Below are positions 17,588 through 26,708 of a stretch of DNA of 64,000 bases, piece by piece (within the stretch, counting starts at the first letter, position 1; each line of letters starts with the position of its first letter). The stretch spans positions 2,806,001-2,870,000 of the forward strand of contig NZ_CP150203.1 of the NCBI RefSeq assembly GCF_037969725.1, written 5' to 3'. Source of the stretch: Paenibacillus sp. FSL W8-0426. GTDB lineage: Bacteria; Bacillota; Bacilli; Paenibacillales; Paenibacillaceae. Below the pieces are notes generated by a model that did not search any database, had not been told where the DNA came from, and saw only the letters and a program-made list of their open reading frames with translations. The position numbers and the translations under genes were made by a program.

Positions 17588-19156
17588 ATGAAAAAGAGAA
17601 CTTGGGCAAGCATGTGGTTGACATTACTCGCAGTTGTATTGGTGCTCAGTGCTTGCAGCGGGCAAAGCGGAAGCGGAACGACGGCAACCGGAACCGAAAA
17701 GGGCAGTGAGAGCGGCGCATCCAGCAAAACGCTGACGATTGCGACGCCTACGGACATCGAGAGTTTTGATCCGCACAACAACAACAACACGGCCAGTGAA
17801 GCGGTACTGGTCAACGTGTTCGATTATCTGCTCAAAAATGACAGCAACCAGAACAAGGTTCCCGGTCTTGCAACGTCATGGGAGCAAGTGAACGATACCA
17901 CGTGGAGATTCAAGCTTCGTGAAGGCGTTACGTTCCATAATGGAGATCCGTTCACATCGGCTGACGTGAAATACACGATCGAACGTGTCGCTAAAGACGA
18001 AACGCTGAAACAAAACAGCTACTTCAAAAACATTGTTGAAGTGAAGGAAGTGGACGAGCACACTGTCGACATCGTTACAGACGGTCCTGACCCGCTGCTG
18101 CTGAACCGTTTGTCCAAAATGGGTGCAGGCATTCTGCCTGCCAAATACATTCAGGATAACGGCTTCGATGCTTTCCTGAAAAATCCGGTCGGCACAGGCC
18201 CATACAAGTTCAGCAAATGGACGAAAGACGACCGTGTCGAGCTTGTCAAAAACGAAAATTACTTTGATGGCACGCCGAAATGGGATCAGGTTGTATTCCG
18301 CGTCGTTCCAGAGGCCTCAACGCGGGTATCCGAGCTGCTTGCTGGCGGCGTCGATGTGGCTGCTTCGATTCCATCCACGGACATTGCGCGCATCGAAGGC
18401 GAAGCGGACAAAAAAATCGTCAAAGCACCGATCCAGCGCGTACTGCAGTTGATCTTCCGCCAAACGGAAGGAACGATCACCGCAGATCCGAAAGTGCGTG
18501 AGGCTGTCGAACTCGCCATCGACAAACAAGGTATTGTCGATAGCATCGCCGGAGGCGCAGGCGTCGTTACCCGCACTTCCGTAACACCGGGCAACTTCGG
18601 TGCAGACCCATCGTTGTACCAGACATCCCTCTATGATCAAGAGAAGGCTAAACAGCTGTTGAAAGAAGCAGGTTATGCCGAAGGCGAAGCAGAAATGACG
18701 ATTTCGGTTTCCTCCCAGTACAAAGAGCAGGCTGAAGTTGTGGCGGCGATGCTGGAGCAAGTCGGCTTCAAAATCAATCTGGACGTGCTTGAGCCAAGCG
18801 CTTTCAGCGAACGTTACAGCTCGAAGTCGTTCAAAGAGATTTTCATGATCGGTATCGGAAATTCCTTGTTCGACGCTTCGAACAACTACAATCGTTACAT
18901 GCTTGAAGAAGCCAAAGGCGAATCGGATTACAACAATCCGGAAGTCGAGAAATTGCTGCAATCCGCGCTCGTGAATATGGACCCGGCATCGCGCGAAAAA
19001 GAGTACCAGCAAGTACAGCAAATTTTTGCGGAAGACCGTCCGGCCGTATATCTGTACCAGATGGAAGGCGTGTACGGAACAAGCGCAAGCGTGAACTTCG
19101 AACCGCGCAAAGACGAGATGTTCTACGCCGATGAGATTACACCTGTGACTCAGTAA
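17588..19156 (+). CDS. Peptide-type ABC transporter substrate-binding lipoprotein (SBP family 5)
   Basis: The 522-residue lipoprotein has signal sequence MKKRTWASMWLTLLAVVLVLSACS with a lipobox cysteine (LSAC, Cys23). The DppA/OppA-like fold is recognised by LTIATPTDIESFDPHNNNNTASEAVLVNVFDYLL, LATSWEQVNDTTWRFKLREGVTFHNGDPFTSADVKYTIERV, and PVGTGPYKFSKWTKDDRVELVKNENYF. It captures peptides or similar ligands outside the membrane for the two permeases downstream. It starts 15 bp after the amidohydrolase (RBS AAGGGGGAG). A hairpin terminator lies after it, which would lower expression of the permeases relative to this protein. Confidence 0.93.
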   Translation: MKKRTWASMWLTLLAVVLVLSACSGQSGSGTTATGTEKGSESGASSKTLTIATPTDIESFDPHNNNNTASEAVLVNVFDYLLKNDSNQNKVPGLATSWEQVNDTTWRFKLREGVTFHNGDPFTSADVKYTIERVAKDETLKQNSYFKNIVEVKEVDEHTVDIVTDGPDPLLLNRLSKMGAGILPAKYIQDNGFDAFLKNPVGTGPYKFSKWTKDDRVELVKNENYFDGTPKWDQVVFRVVPEASTRVSELLAGGVDVAASIPSTDIARIEGEADKKIVKAPIQRVLQLIFRQTEGTITADPKVREAVELAIDKQGIVDSIAGGAGVVTRTSVTPGNFGADPSLYQTSLYDQEKAKQLLKEAGYAEGEAEMTISVSSQYKEQAEVVAAMLEQVGFKINLDVLEPSAFSERYSSKSFKEIFMIGIGNSLFDASNNYNRYMLEEAKGESDYNNPEVEKLLQSALVNMDPASREKEYQQVQQIFAEDRPAVYLYQMEGVYGTSASVNFEPRKDEMFYADEITPVTQ

Positions 19157-19195
19157 CGTCGGACAGAATGACCTGTCCAGGCAAGGATCGGCCGT

Positions 19196-19238
19196 GAACG
19201 GCAGGGACGGAAAGATCAGGTTCCTGCCGTTCTTTCTT
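19196..19238 (+). terminator. Intra-operon terminator/attenuator after the binding protein
   Basis: GAACGGCAGGGA (19196-19207) pairs with TCCTGCCGTTC (19222-19232), followed by TTTCTT. It lies between the binding protein and permease genes and probably sets their stoichiometry. Confidence 0.65.
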
Positions 19239-19384
19239 CATATTAAGAAATACATCCTATATAAACCGGACGAATCAATCACACAAGGCCACTGCGAGTG
19301 GAGAACCATCTTCTGAATCGCGTTTCGCTTGTCCCCAGATTTTTTCGATCCCCTTTTTTCAGAGGGGAAATCCGGTGAACAGCG

Positions 19385-19442
19385 TATGCTTCCGATGCAG
19401 CTTTCTTTCAGAAAGCTTGTGGATCGCTTCGCTTCTTCAGAT
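19385..19442 (-). repeat. Dispersed 58-bp repeat, copy 1
   Basis: Read on the minus strand, this matches 53 of 58 bases of 31401-31458. The core AAGCTTTCTGAAAGAAAGCT is itself a hairpin-forming inverted repeat. It lies in the 432-bp gap between binding protein and permease genes. No ORF is involved. Its function is unknown. Confidence 0.8.
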
Positions 19443-19508
19443 GGGTTCCGGCTCTCCGTTAACGTGTGTATGTTTTTTGCGGTGTATATAGGAAGGTGAT
19501 TTGGTTTC

Positions 19509-19553
19509 ATGAGAGTGGTTTCTGATGATGCTCGACTTGAAGCATGGTGGTAA
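19509..19553 (+). CDS. Possible 14-residue leader ORF ending Trp-Trp-stop
   Basis: AGGAAGGTGAT precedes an ATG opening MRVVSDDARLEAWW and a stop, 36 bp before the permease start. It could be a leader peptide or chance. The tandem Trp codons next to the stop are the only suggestive feature. Confidence 0.2.
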   Translation: MRVVSDDARLEAWW

Positions 19554-19588
19554 ATGAGTGATTTTGGTTTATTGGAGGTGAACGGGGA

Positions 19589-20506
19589 ATGGGGAAATAC
19601 GTATTGAAGTCTTTGCTGCAGGTCATACCGGTACTGTTCATCGTTTCCCTTATCGTGTTCATTCTGGTAAGGGTTACGGGCGACCCGGTCGCCCTGATGC
19701 TGCCCGAGACGGCCACCGCCGAGGATCGTGCGGTACTGACAAAAGCGCTGGGGTTGGACCAGCCTTTGTACACGCAATATGTAAAATTCCTCGGCAATGC
19801 GCTGCAGGGGGATTTCGGCGAGTCTTTCCGGTATGGGGAACCTGCGCTGCAGCTGGTGTTGGAGAGATTGCCGGCCAGTTTCGAGCTGGCCGTGGCGGCG
19901 ATGATTTTTGCCGTCTTGCTGGCGATTCCGCTGGGGGTTGCATCCGCAGTCAAACGGAACACGTTTACGGATCTTGTCATTTCGGGGTTGTCGGTCATCG
20001 GCAAGGCGATGCCCAACTTCTGGATGGGAATCATGCTGATCCTGCTGTTCTCGGTTATGTGGGGGGTTCTGCCGGTATCCGGTCGAGGCGGATTTTCCCA
20101 TCTGATTTTGCCCGCGTTCACGCTCGGCATCGGTCTTGCCGCGCAGATGACACGGCTGATCCGGTCCAGCATGCTGGAAATTTTGAGCCAGGATTACATC
20201 CGCACTGCACGTGCCAAAGGACTGGCGCGCATCGTTGTCATCGGCAAACATGCTTTCCGGAACGGGCTTATTCCGGTCGTGACGATTATGAGCTTGCAGT
20301 TTACGAGCCTGATCGGCGGTACGCTTATCACGGAAACCGTTTTTTCATGGCCGGGATTGGGACAATTGCTGGTCGTTGCCATCAATACGCATGACATGGC
20401 CATTGTGCAAGCCGCCGTATTCGTCATCGCACTGATCGTGGTGCTCACCAATATTTTGACGGACGTGGTCTATAGACTGCTTGATCCGCGGATCAAATAC
20501 GACTAA
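19589..20506 (+). CDS. Peptide-type ABC transporter permease (DppB-like)
   Basis: This 305-residue inner-membrane protein has about six transmembrane segments. The DppB/OppB signatures are FILVRVTGDPVALMLP at the N-terminus, LGLDQPLYTQYVKFLGNALQGDFGESFRYGEP, and the EAA loop RTARAKGLARIVVIGKHAFRNGLIPVVTI. It pairs with the DppC-like subunit 15 bp downstream and with the binding protein upstream. The RBS is GGAGGTG. No ATP-binding subunit is encoded in the operon, so energising ATPases must come from elsewhere. Confidence 0.93.
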   Translation: MGKYVLKSLLQVIPVLFIVSLIVFILVRVTGDPVALMLPETATAEDRAVLTKALGLDQPLYTQYVKFLGNALQGDFGESFRYGEPALQLVLERLPASFELAVAAMIFAVLLAIPLGVASAVKRNTFTDLVISGLSVIGKAMPNFWMGIMLILLFSVMWGVLPVSGRGGFSHLILPAFTLGIGLAAQMTRLIRSSMLEILSQDYIRTARAKGLARIVVIGKHAFRNGLIPVVTIMSLQFTSLIGGTLITETVFSWPGLGQLLVVAINTHDMAIVQAAVFVIALIVVLTNILTDVVYRLLDPRIKYD

Positions 20507-20521
20507 AGGAGGTGCATTCCC

Positions 20522-21454
20522 ATGACAGAAGGCAACGAAATGCAGGTGCAGGGCCCGGAAGCCGCGGTGGAGAAAGGTTTGCCCGCTTCCAGCGGGTTCC
20601 GATACATCTGGAGACAACTATGGGTTAGCAAGACGGGAATGGTAGGGGCTGTCATCGTTTTAATCGTATTGTTGACGGCGGTCTGCGCACCTTTGATATC
20701 GTCGCATGATCCGGCGGCCGTCGATCCGCTCAAACGTTTGAAACCTCCGGTATGGATGGATGGCGGTTCATCGGAATATTGGCTCGGCACGGACAATTTG
20801 GGCCGGGATATGTGGACCCGCATCGTATACGGAGCCCGCGTTTCATTGATCGTCGGCCTGGGCGCCGTGCTCGTTTCCGGCTTCATCGGCGCGGTGCTTG
20901 GCCTTCTGTCCGGATTTTACGGCAAATGGGTTGATGCGGTCATCATGCGTGTCGGAGATGCGTTCATGGCTATTCCGACCATTTTGTTCATGTTGGTGGT
21001 GATGGCGATCGTCGGTCAGGGTTTGACCACGCTGATTTTTGTCATCGGCGTCACCAACTGGGTCGCATATACCCGTGTCGTGCGAAGCGAAGTGCTCAGC
21101 ATCCGGGAGAGGGATTACGTGCATGCGGCCAAAGCAATAGGCGCACGTAACGGCAGGCTGATCATCAAACATATCGTGCCGAACATTCTTTCTTCCTTTA
21201 TCGTGATCGCGGGTATGAACGTGGGCACGACCATTATTGCGGAAGCTTCGCTCAGCTTTTTGGGGATGGGCATTAAACCGCCTGACGTTTCGTGGGGCGG
21301 GATGCTTAGCGATGGTCGGCAATATGTAGCTACGAGCTGGTGGGTGGCAACGTTCCCCGGACTTGCCATCACATTCACCGTACTCGGCGTCATCTTCCTT
21401 GGGGATTGGCTGCGCGACATGCTTGATCCTCGCACAGACAAAACGGAAAAATGA
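20522..21454 (+). CDS. Peptide-type ABC transporter permease (DppC-like)
   Basis: This 310-residue protein has a cytoplasmic N-terminal tail (about 30 residues) and six transmembrane segments. It shows the DppC motifs YWLGTDNLGRDMWTRIVYGARVSLIVGL and the EAA loop YVHAAKAIGARNGRLIIKHIVPNILSS, and ends in the GDWLRDMLDPR motif. AAGGAGGTG precedes the ATG. It forms the second half of the membrane channel with the DppB-like protein. Confidence 0.93.
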   Translation: MTEGNEMQVQGPEAAVEKGLPASSGFRYIWRQLWVSKTGMVGAVIVLIVLLTAVCAPLISSHDPAAVDPLKRLKPPVWMDGGSSEYWLGTDNLGRDMWTRIVYGARVSLIVGLGAVLVSGFIGAVLGLLSGFYGKWVDAVIMRVGDAFMAIPTILFMLVVMAIVGQGLTTLIFVIGVTNWVAYTRVVRSEVLSIRERDYVHAAKAIGARNGRLIIKHIVPNILSSFIVIAGMNVGTTIIAEASLSFLGMGIKPPDVSWGGMLSDGRQYVATSWWVATFPGLAITFTVLGVIFLGDWLRDMLDPRTDKTEK

Positions 21455-21496
21455 TTCGGGCAGAATTACATCGCATTGCGGAGAGGAGCAACGGAA

Positions 21497-23494
21497 ATGA
21501 ACAAACGGCCGATTACCCCGGAGGATTTGTATGCATACCGCTGGGTCACCGATCCTGTCGTCAGCATTCGTGGGCGGGCAGCCTACGTGCAGCAGACCAT
21601 CGATCGGGAAAAGAACGAATATCAAACCCATATTCGCACCATCTTGTTGGATGGTTCGGAAGATACAGCCGTGACCGCAGGCATGAAGGATTCGTCGCCT
21701 TCTTGGTCACCGGATGGCAGCATGCTTTCATTTTTGCGTTTGGAAGAAGGCGGAAAGGGCCTGTGGGTTATTCCTGTGGATGCCGATAGCATAGAGCCGA
21801 AGAGGCTCGTCGCACCGGAACGCAAAATATTGCAATATGCCTGGTCTCCGGCGGGCACGCATATTGCCTTTACGAGCAAGGTACAGAAAGATTCGGCAGG
21901 CACGGATGCCGAAAGCTCCAAAACAGTGCCATTGCGAGGAAAGGTGTATGAGCGCACCACGCCGAAGGCGGAAGGCTCAGGCTGGTGGGACGGATTGTAC
22001 AGCCATTTGTTCGTATACGATATCGAAAATGATGCCATTACCCAGCTCACCGCCGGTTCCTGGAATGTGAGTTCACCGGTCTGGTCGCCGGACGGGACCG
22101 AAATTTCTTTTGTCTCCAAGCAGGTTGAAGATGCTTCGCTGGATGCCGATTTGCTCTATTTTGCGGATGTATACACGATCCGGCCTGGAGAAAGGGAGCC
22201 GCGCAAGGTCACTGATTCCAGCCTGCTGATAAGCCAATTTGCGTACACGCCTAATGGTGAAAGTCTGATGCTGCTGGCCAGCGACCGTGAATTCGGCAGC
22301 GGAAGCCATAACCGGCTGTACGAGGTGCCAAGCGCCGGAGGGCAGCCGACGCCGGTTGCGCCGGGGCTGGACATGCAGCTCGGCAACGCGGCGCTGGGCG
22401 ACATGAAATCCGCCGGCGCTTCGCCCTCTCCGCAGATGGCAGCGGGAGACGGCGGCGCATCCATGTATGTGCTGGGAACGCATGACGGCACCGTAGACGT
22501 GTACCGAATCGGAGCAGATGGAACAGCCGAAGCGGTTACCCTCGGCGGGGAACGGGATGTATATCAGTACGCGATTTCATCGGACGGTCAAACGCTCCTG
22601 TTCGCCGCATTGACGGATGAACGTCCGGGCGAGCTATACGCCCTTAATCTGAAAAGCGGGCAAGAAACCCGGCTGACGCACCATAACGACGAACTTATGG
22701 ACCAGCTCCAAGTAAACAAGCCTGAACGGATCGAATTCGTTTCATCGGACGGATGGCGGATACAAGGATGGCTGCTATTGCCGGAACAGCGGGAAGCAGG
22801 AGCGAAGGTTCCTCTTATTTTGCAGATTCACGGGGGGCCGCATGCGATGTACACCGGGGTGTTCAGCCATGAAATGCAGACGCTCGTTGCACAAGGGTAC
22901 GCGGTGTTGATGGTCAATCCTCGCGGCAGCATGGGATACGGCCAGCAATTTGCGAAAGCTTGCCGGGGAGATTTTGCCGGGGGAGACTGCAATGATTTGC
23001 TGGAAGCCGTGGATGTTGCGTTGGCCCAGTATGATGTCTTGGACGATACCCGGTTGGGCGTTGCCGGCGGCAGTTACGGCGGGGTGATGACCAACTGGAT
23101 CGTGGCACACACGAACCGTTTCAAGGCTGCGGTCACACAGCGCAGCATCTCCAATTGGCTGTCCATGTACGGAACGAGCGACATCGGCATTTCGTATGTC
23201 GAAGGTGTCATCGGCGGCAATCCGACCGAACACGCGGACATGTTGTGGTCCCGCTCGCCGCTCGCGCATGCGCACAACATCGAAACGCCGCTGCTGATCA
23301 TGCATGGGGAGCAGGACTACCGTACGCCGGTCAGTCAGGCGGAAGAATTGTACACGACCCTCAAACGGCAGGGGAAAGTGACCAAGCTTATCCGCTACCC
23401 GGGTTCCAATCATTCCCTGCTGAAGAGCGGCAAACCTTCTTTGCGGGTGGACAGCTTTGAACAGGTCAATGCCTGGTTCAGCCAGTATCTCTAA
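21497..23494 (+). CDS. S9-family prolyl oligopeptidase / acylaminoacyl peptidase
   Basis: The protein has 665 residues. The N-terminal beta-propeller (about 1-395) shows WSPDGS-type repeats. The C-terminal alpha/beta-hydrolase domain carries catalytic Ser526 (GGSYGGVMTNW), Asp607 (HGEQDYRTP) and His639 (NHSLLKSG). There is no signal peptide, so it is cytoplasmic. It would release amino-terminal or acylated residues from imported short peptides. The start is the ATG after AGAGGAGC; an in-frame TTG 21 bp earlier lacks its own RBS. It sits between the importer permeases and a small unknown gene. Confidence 0.92.
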   Translation: MNKRPITPEDLYAYRWVTDPVVSIRGRAAYVQQTIDREKNEYQTHIRTILLDGSEDTAVTAGMKDSSPSWSPDGSMLSFLRLEEGGKGLWVIPVDADSIEPKRLVAPERKILQYAWSPAGTHIAFTSKVQKDSAGTDAESSKTVPLRGKVYERTTPKAEGSGWWDGLYSHLFVYDIENDAITQLTAGSWNVSSPVWSPDGTEISFVSKQVEDASLDADLLYFADVYTIRPGEREPRKVTDSSLLISQFAYTPNGESLMLLASDREFGSGSHNRLYEVPSAGGQPTPVAPGLDMQLGNAALGDMKSAGASPSPQMAAGDGGASMYVLGTHDGTVDVYRIGADGTAEAVTLGGERDVYQYAISSDGQTLLFAALTDERPGELYALNLKSGQETRLTHHNDELMDQLQVNKPERIEFVSSDGWRIQGWLLLPEQREAGAKVPLILQIHGGPHAMYTGVFSHEMQTLVAQGYAVLMVNPRGSMGYGQQFAKACRGDFAGGDCNDLLEAVDVALAQYDVLDDTRLGVAGGSYGGVMTNWIVAHTNRFKAAVTQRSISNWLSMYGTSDIGISYVEGVIGGNPTEHADMLWSRSPLAHAHNIETPLLIMHGEQDYRTPVSQAEELYTTLKRQGKVTKLIRYPGSNHSLLKSGKPSLRVDSFEQVNAWFSQYL

Positions 23495-23512
23495 AGAAGG
23501 GGGAGAATGAAC

Positions 23513-23971
23513 ATGAGTTTGACGCAGTTGTCGATTCCGGTCGGCTTGCTTGTGGAAAATGTGCTGACAAGCGGCGAGCCGGTCGAAGTCATCATCGATT
23601 GCTTGCGGCGCAAGGATTTCGATCCATTGCTGCCCAAGATCAAAGAGCCTGCGATGGATCTCGAACCCCGGCTCGATACGGCAGCAGAGATCGGCGAAGA
23701 TTGGGAAAAGGCGATTCGCGAAGGATACGAATTCAAGTTTTTGCATATTAATGGTGTGAAACGTCTACTGGATTTCAGGTTTGACCGAAAGGTTGATCGC
23801 GATTTCGTCGAAACCGGCCTTGCTCTGCAGCATGTCCGTTTGACCCGGGAAGAAATCGGCGTGCTGAGAACCCTCGTGGGCAGACAATGGGACGTGTACG
23901 AAGAAGCGGAACAAAACGATGCCGCAACGGACGGGGTCCGCTTGGCAGGTATTCGCCTGAAATTTGGTTGA
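23513..23971 (+). CDS. Protein of unknown function in the peptide-salvage operon
   Basis: The soluble protein has 152 residues. I do not recognise the family. It contains DCLRRKDFDPLLPKIKEPAMDLEPRLDTAAEIGEDWEKAIREGYEFKFLHINGVKRLLDFRF, followed by LTREEIGVLRTLVGRQWDVYEE. The FLHINGVKRLLDFRF stretch looks like a beta-rich core. Two ATGs are possible (23507, 23513); the second is better spaced from GGGGGAG. It is 18 bp behind the S9 peptidase and ahead of the operon terminator, so a role in the same pathway is likely, but nothing more can be said. Confidence 0.7.
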   Translation: MSLTQLSIPVGLLVENVLTSGEPVEVIIDCLRRKDFDPLLPKIKEPAMDLEPRLDTAAEIGEDWEKAIREGYEFKFLHINGVKRLLDFRFDRKVDRDFVETGLALQHVRLTREEIGVLRTLVGRQWDVYEEAEQNDAATDGVRLAGIRLKFG

Positions 23972-23999
23972 TCAAACGGCAGGTTAAGCCGTACGCTAC

Positions 24000-24049
24000 A
24001 AGGCCTCAACTCAACATCAGCATGATGAAGAGTTTGAGGCCTTTTTTTA
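24000..24049 (+). terminator. Terminator of the peptide-salvage operon
   Basis: AAGGCCTCAACTC pairs with GAGTTTGAGGCCTT around a 17-nt loop and is followed by a run of T. Confidence 0.9.
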
Positions 24050-24158
24050 GGGAGGAGCGGCCTTATGGCAGTGTTTTGCGATGCTCTTAATGTTTGCAGG
24101 AATTGAGCGGGAATAACGAGAAGTGTTGGGAGAAATCCATGCACGAAAGGGGAAAACG

Positions 24159-24539
24159 ATGTTGGCGGTGTTCATTTCGATACTGGTGGTCATTTTCGGA
24201 AGCATTACGGGTTTGATTACGATCTTGGTGGTGATGAACACGATTCGCGCGAAACAGGGAGAGCTGAAACGGCGAAAAGAGATTTTGCTGGGCGGAATTC
24301 CGGCTAAGGCAGTTATTCGGCATATTGCCGAAACTTCATCCAGCATGGACGGCAGGCCAGGTGTGCGTATGGATCTTACGGTGACGCCGGATAACGAAAG
24401 CAGCTTCGACGCCGTGGTGGAAACCTACATTTCCGTGCTGGCGGTACCCCGTTTCCAAAAAGGAAGTGAAATCGACGTAAAGTACCAAGTGATCGGCGGC
24501 AAAAAGATCGTTGAGGTGGCGGAAGCGTATATTCCCTAG
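24159..24539 (+). CDS. Small membrane-anchored protein of unknown function
   Basis: The 126-residue protein starts MLAVFISILVVIFGSITGLITILVVMN, a single N-terminal transmembrane helix. A basic stretch (RAKQGELKRRK) and a beta-rich soluble domain (about 45-126) follow. That domain (IPAKAVIRHIAETSSSMDGRPGVRMDLTV… VPRFQKGSEIDVKYQ) resembles the DUF3592-like modules seen in the protein at 35287. The start follows AAAGGGGA; an upstream TTG-started reading adds 12 residues and is less likely. It appears monocistronic. Confidence 0.65.
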   Translation: MLAVFISILVVIFGSITGLITILVVMNTIRAKQGELKRRKEILLGGIPAKAVIRHIAETSSSMDGRPGVRMDLTVTPDNESSFDAVVETYISVLAVPRFQKGSEIDVKYQVIGGKKIVEVAEAYIP

Positions 24540-24671
24540 ACGTTTCCGCCTGGCAGCAATCGGTTTATCACTGAAATAAGCACAATGACCACGGTTTATT
24601 CCATGGTCACCGCGATGACCGTATGCTTTACTCTTCCTAGAGCGAATTCTTCGAATAGGAGGAAACACAGC

Positions 24672-26681
24672 ATGTTTACCTTGACGGCACAGACGAAAAT
24701 ACATAGCGATCTGGACTCCAGGCCGGTGGAACGGGCCATCCGACGATTTTATCGCGATTTGGGCATGACGATGGCAGGGGAGACCGAACCGGGTTCCTCG
24801 GATTCAATCCGGATTAGTCGCGATGACAGCTTGAATGAAGAAGCTTATATCATTGAAGTGAAAGATCGCCGGATGGATATACGGGTTGCGGATGAATTGG
24901 GATGCATTTACGCATTGAATTACATCAGCCGGGAGTATCTCGGCATTCAGCCGTTGTGGTTTTGGAATGATCAGATGTTTGAAAAAAGAGAGGCCAGGTC
25001 GATCGACGAAACCACGATCTGTTCTTCGGCCGCGGCGTATCGCTTCAGGGGCTGGTTTGTGAACGATGAAGTTCTGCTTCACGCTTGGACACTGGAGGGG
25101 AGCAAAGAAAAGCCTTGGGAAATGGTCATGGAAACGTTGCTCCGGTTAGGCGGCAATCTCGTTATCCCCGGCACCGACCACAATGCCAAAATATACTCCG
25201 ATCTGGCCGCCGACATGGGCTTGTGGATCACCCATCACCATGCGGAACCGCTCGGTGCGGAAATGTTTTTGCGGGCCTATCCCGACCTGAATCCTTCGTA
25301 TGCGGAACATCCCGACCTGTTCAGGCAGTTGTGGGAAGAAGGGGTGCTGAGGCAGCGGAACAAGAAAGTGGTCTGGAACATCGGTTTTCGCGGGCAGGGG
25401 GACCGTCCGTTCTGGCTGGATGACGAAAGATATGCGACCGATCGGAGCCGGGGGGAGCTGATTGGTTCGATCATGGAGGAGCAACGTTTGATTGTGCAGA
25501 AGCACGTTGACCATCCGGTATTTTGCACAAATTTGTACGGGGAAATGGTTGAACTTTATCAACAGGGGCACCTCCGCATTGCAGACGATACGATTAAAAT
25601 CTGGGGAGATAACGGATACGGCAAAATGGTCGCCCGCCGTCAACATGGCGTCAATGCAAGGCCTGTTGCGCTCCCGGCTGAGGATCGCCAAGGAGAAGCG
25701 CATGGCGTGTATTATCACGCCTCGTTCTATGATCTGCAGGCGGCCAGCCACATGACGATGCTGCCCAATTCTCTGGCGATGGTGCGGGACGAGTTAGTTA
25801 ATGCGAGGCAGCGCGGTGTACGTGAATTCATCATCGTAAACTGCTCCAACGTAAAACCTCATGTGTATACGCTGCAGGCGATCGCGGAGTTATGGTCCCA
25901 AGGAGACGTGGACACGGCATCGTATCCAGAGCGATACGTGAATGATTATTTTGCAGGCGAGAACGGAGGCATTGCCGAATTATTCGATGCCTACGCATCC
26001 TGTGCACCGAGATACGGGGATCATCCGGATGAAGGCTGCGGAGACCAGTTTTACAATTACACGACCCGGCAGCTGCTGTCGCAATGGCTGCGATCAGATA
26101 CGCAAAGTGCTGTCGAAGGCATGCGCTGGGCATGTCCTGAACAAGGCTTTGCCGAACAGGTGTCCTGGTATGCACGGATATGTGAACAGGCGCTGGAGCA
26201 GTACGGGGAGGCCTTGTCTCGTACGCATCAGGTGAGGCAAGAAGTATCGAACCAAAGGTTGCTGGACGAAAGCATCGGGCTGCAATATCGAATGTATTAC
26301 GAGTTTGCCCAAGGCGGATCTGCCTTTTGCCGCGCATTCGAGCGTTACTGCGAGAACAATTACATGGCTGCCTTTTACGAGCTGGGCAAGTCCAAGGAAG
26401 CGTACGAAGCAGCGGACCAGGCTATGCGCGACCGGGAACACGGTCATTGGCAAGGCTTTTACTACAATGATTGCCTGACGGACGTCAAGCAGACGGCCTA
26501 CTGGCTCGGCATCCTGATGGGCGTTGTGCGCAACGTGGGGGAGGGGCCGCATTTTTTCAGATGGCAGCGAGAAGTGCTGTATGCTCCCGAAGACAGAAAC
26601 GTCATCCTGATTACCAACTTCGAAAATCATCTGACCAATGAGGAATTATATGAGGCGATGAAAGCGAAGGGAGAAGGGTGA
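24672..26681 (+). CDS. GH115-like alpha-glucuronidase
   Basis: The protein has 669 residues from the ATG after AGGAGGA. It reads as glycoside hydrolase family 115: AYRFRGWFVNDEVLL (about 118-135), WEMVMETLLRLGGNLVIPGTDHNAKIYSDLAADMGLWITHHHAEPLG, IKIWGDNGYGKM, and HGVYYHASFYDLQAASHMTMLPNSLAMVRDEL. GH115 enzymes remove (4-O-methyl)glucuronic acid from xylan. There is no signal peptide, so it probably acts on imported aldouronic oligosaccharides. It is shorter than many family members and apparently lacks the extra C-terminal domain. Its only neighbours are unrelated small genes, although a hemicellulose locus lies about 17 kb downstream. Confidence 0.75.
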   Translation: MFTLTAQTKIHSDLDSRPVERAIRRFYRDLGMTMAGETEPGSSDSIRISRDDSLNEEAYIIEVKDRRMDIRVADELGCIYALNYISREYLGIQPLWFWNDQMFEKREARSIDETTICSSAAAYRFRGWFVNDEVLLHAWTLEGSKEKPWEMVMETLLRLGGNLVIPGTDHNAKIYSDLAADMGLWITHHHAEPLGAEMFLRAYPDLNPSYAEHPDLFRQLWEEGVLRQRNKKVVWNIGFRGQGDRPFWLDDERYATDRSRGELIGSIMEEQRLIVQKHVDHPVFCTNLYGEMVELYQQGHLRIADDTIKIWGDNGYGKMVARRQHGVNARPVALPAEDRQGEAHGVYYHASFYDLQAASHMTMLPNSLAMVRDELVNARQRGVREFIIVNCSNVKPHVYTLQAIAELWSQGDVDTASYPERYVNDYFAGENGGIAELFDAYASCAPRYGDHPDEGCGDQFYNYTTRQLLSQWLRSDTQSAVEGMRWACPEQGFAEQVSWYARICEQALEQYGEALSRTHQVRQEVSNQRLLDESIGLQYRMYYEFAQGGSAFCRAFERYCENNYMAAFYELGKSKEAYEAADQAMRDREHGHWQGFYYNDCLTDVKQTAYWLGILMGVVRNVGEGPHFFRWQREVLYAPEDRNVILITNFENHLTNEELYEAMKAKGEG

Positions 26682-26708
26682 TTGAATCATTTTGAATGGA
26701 GGAGAGAG

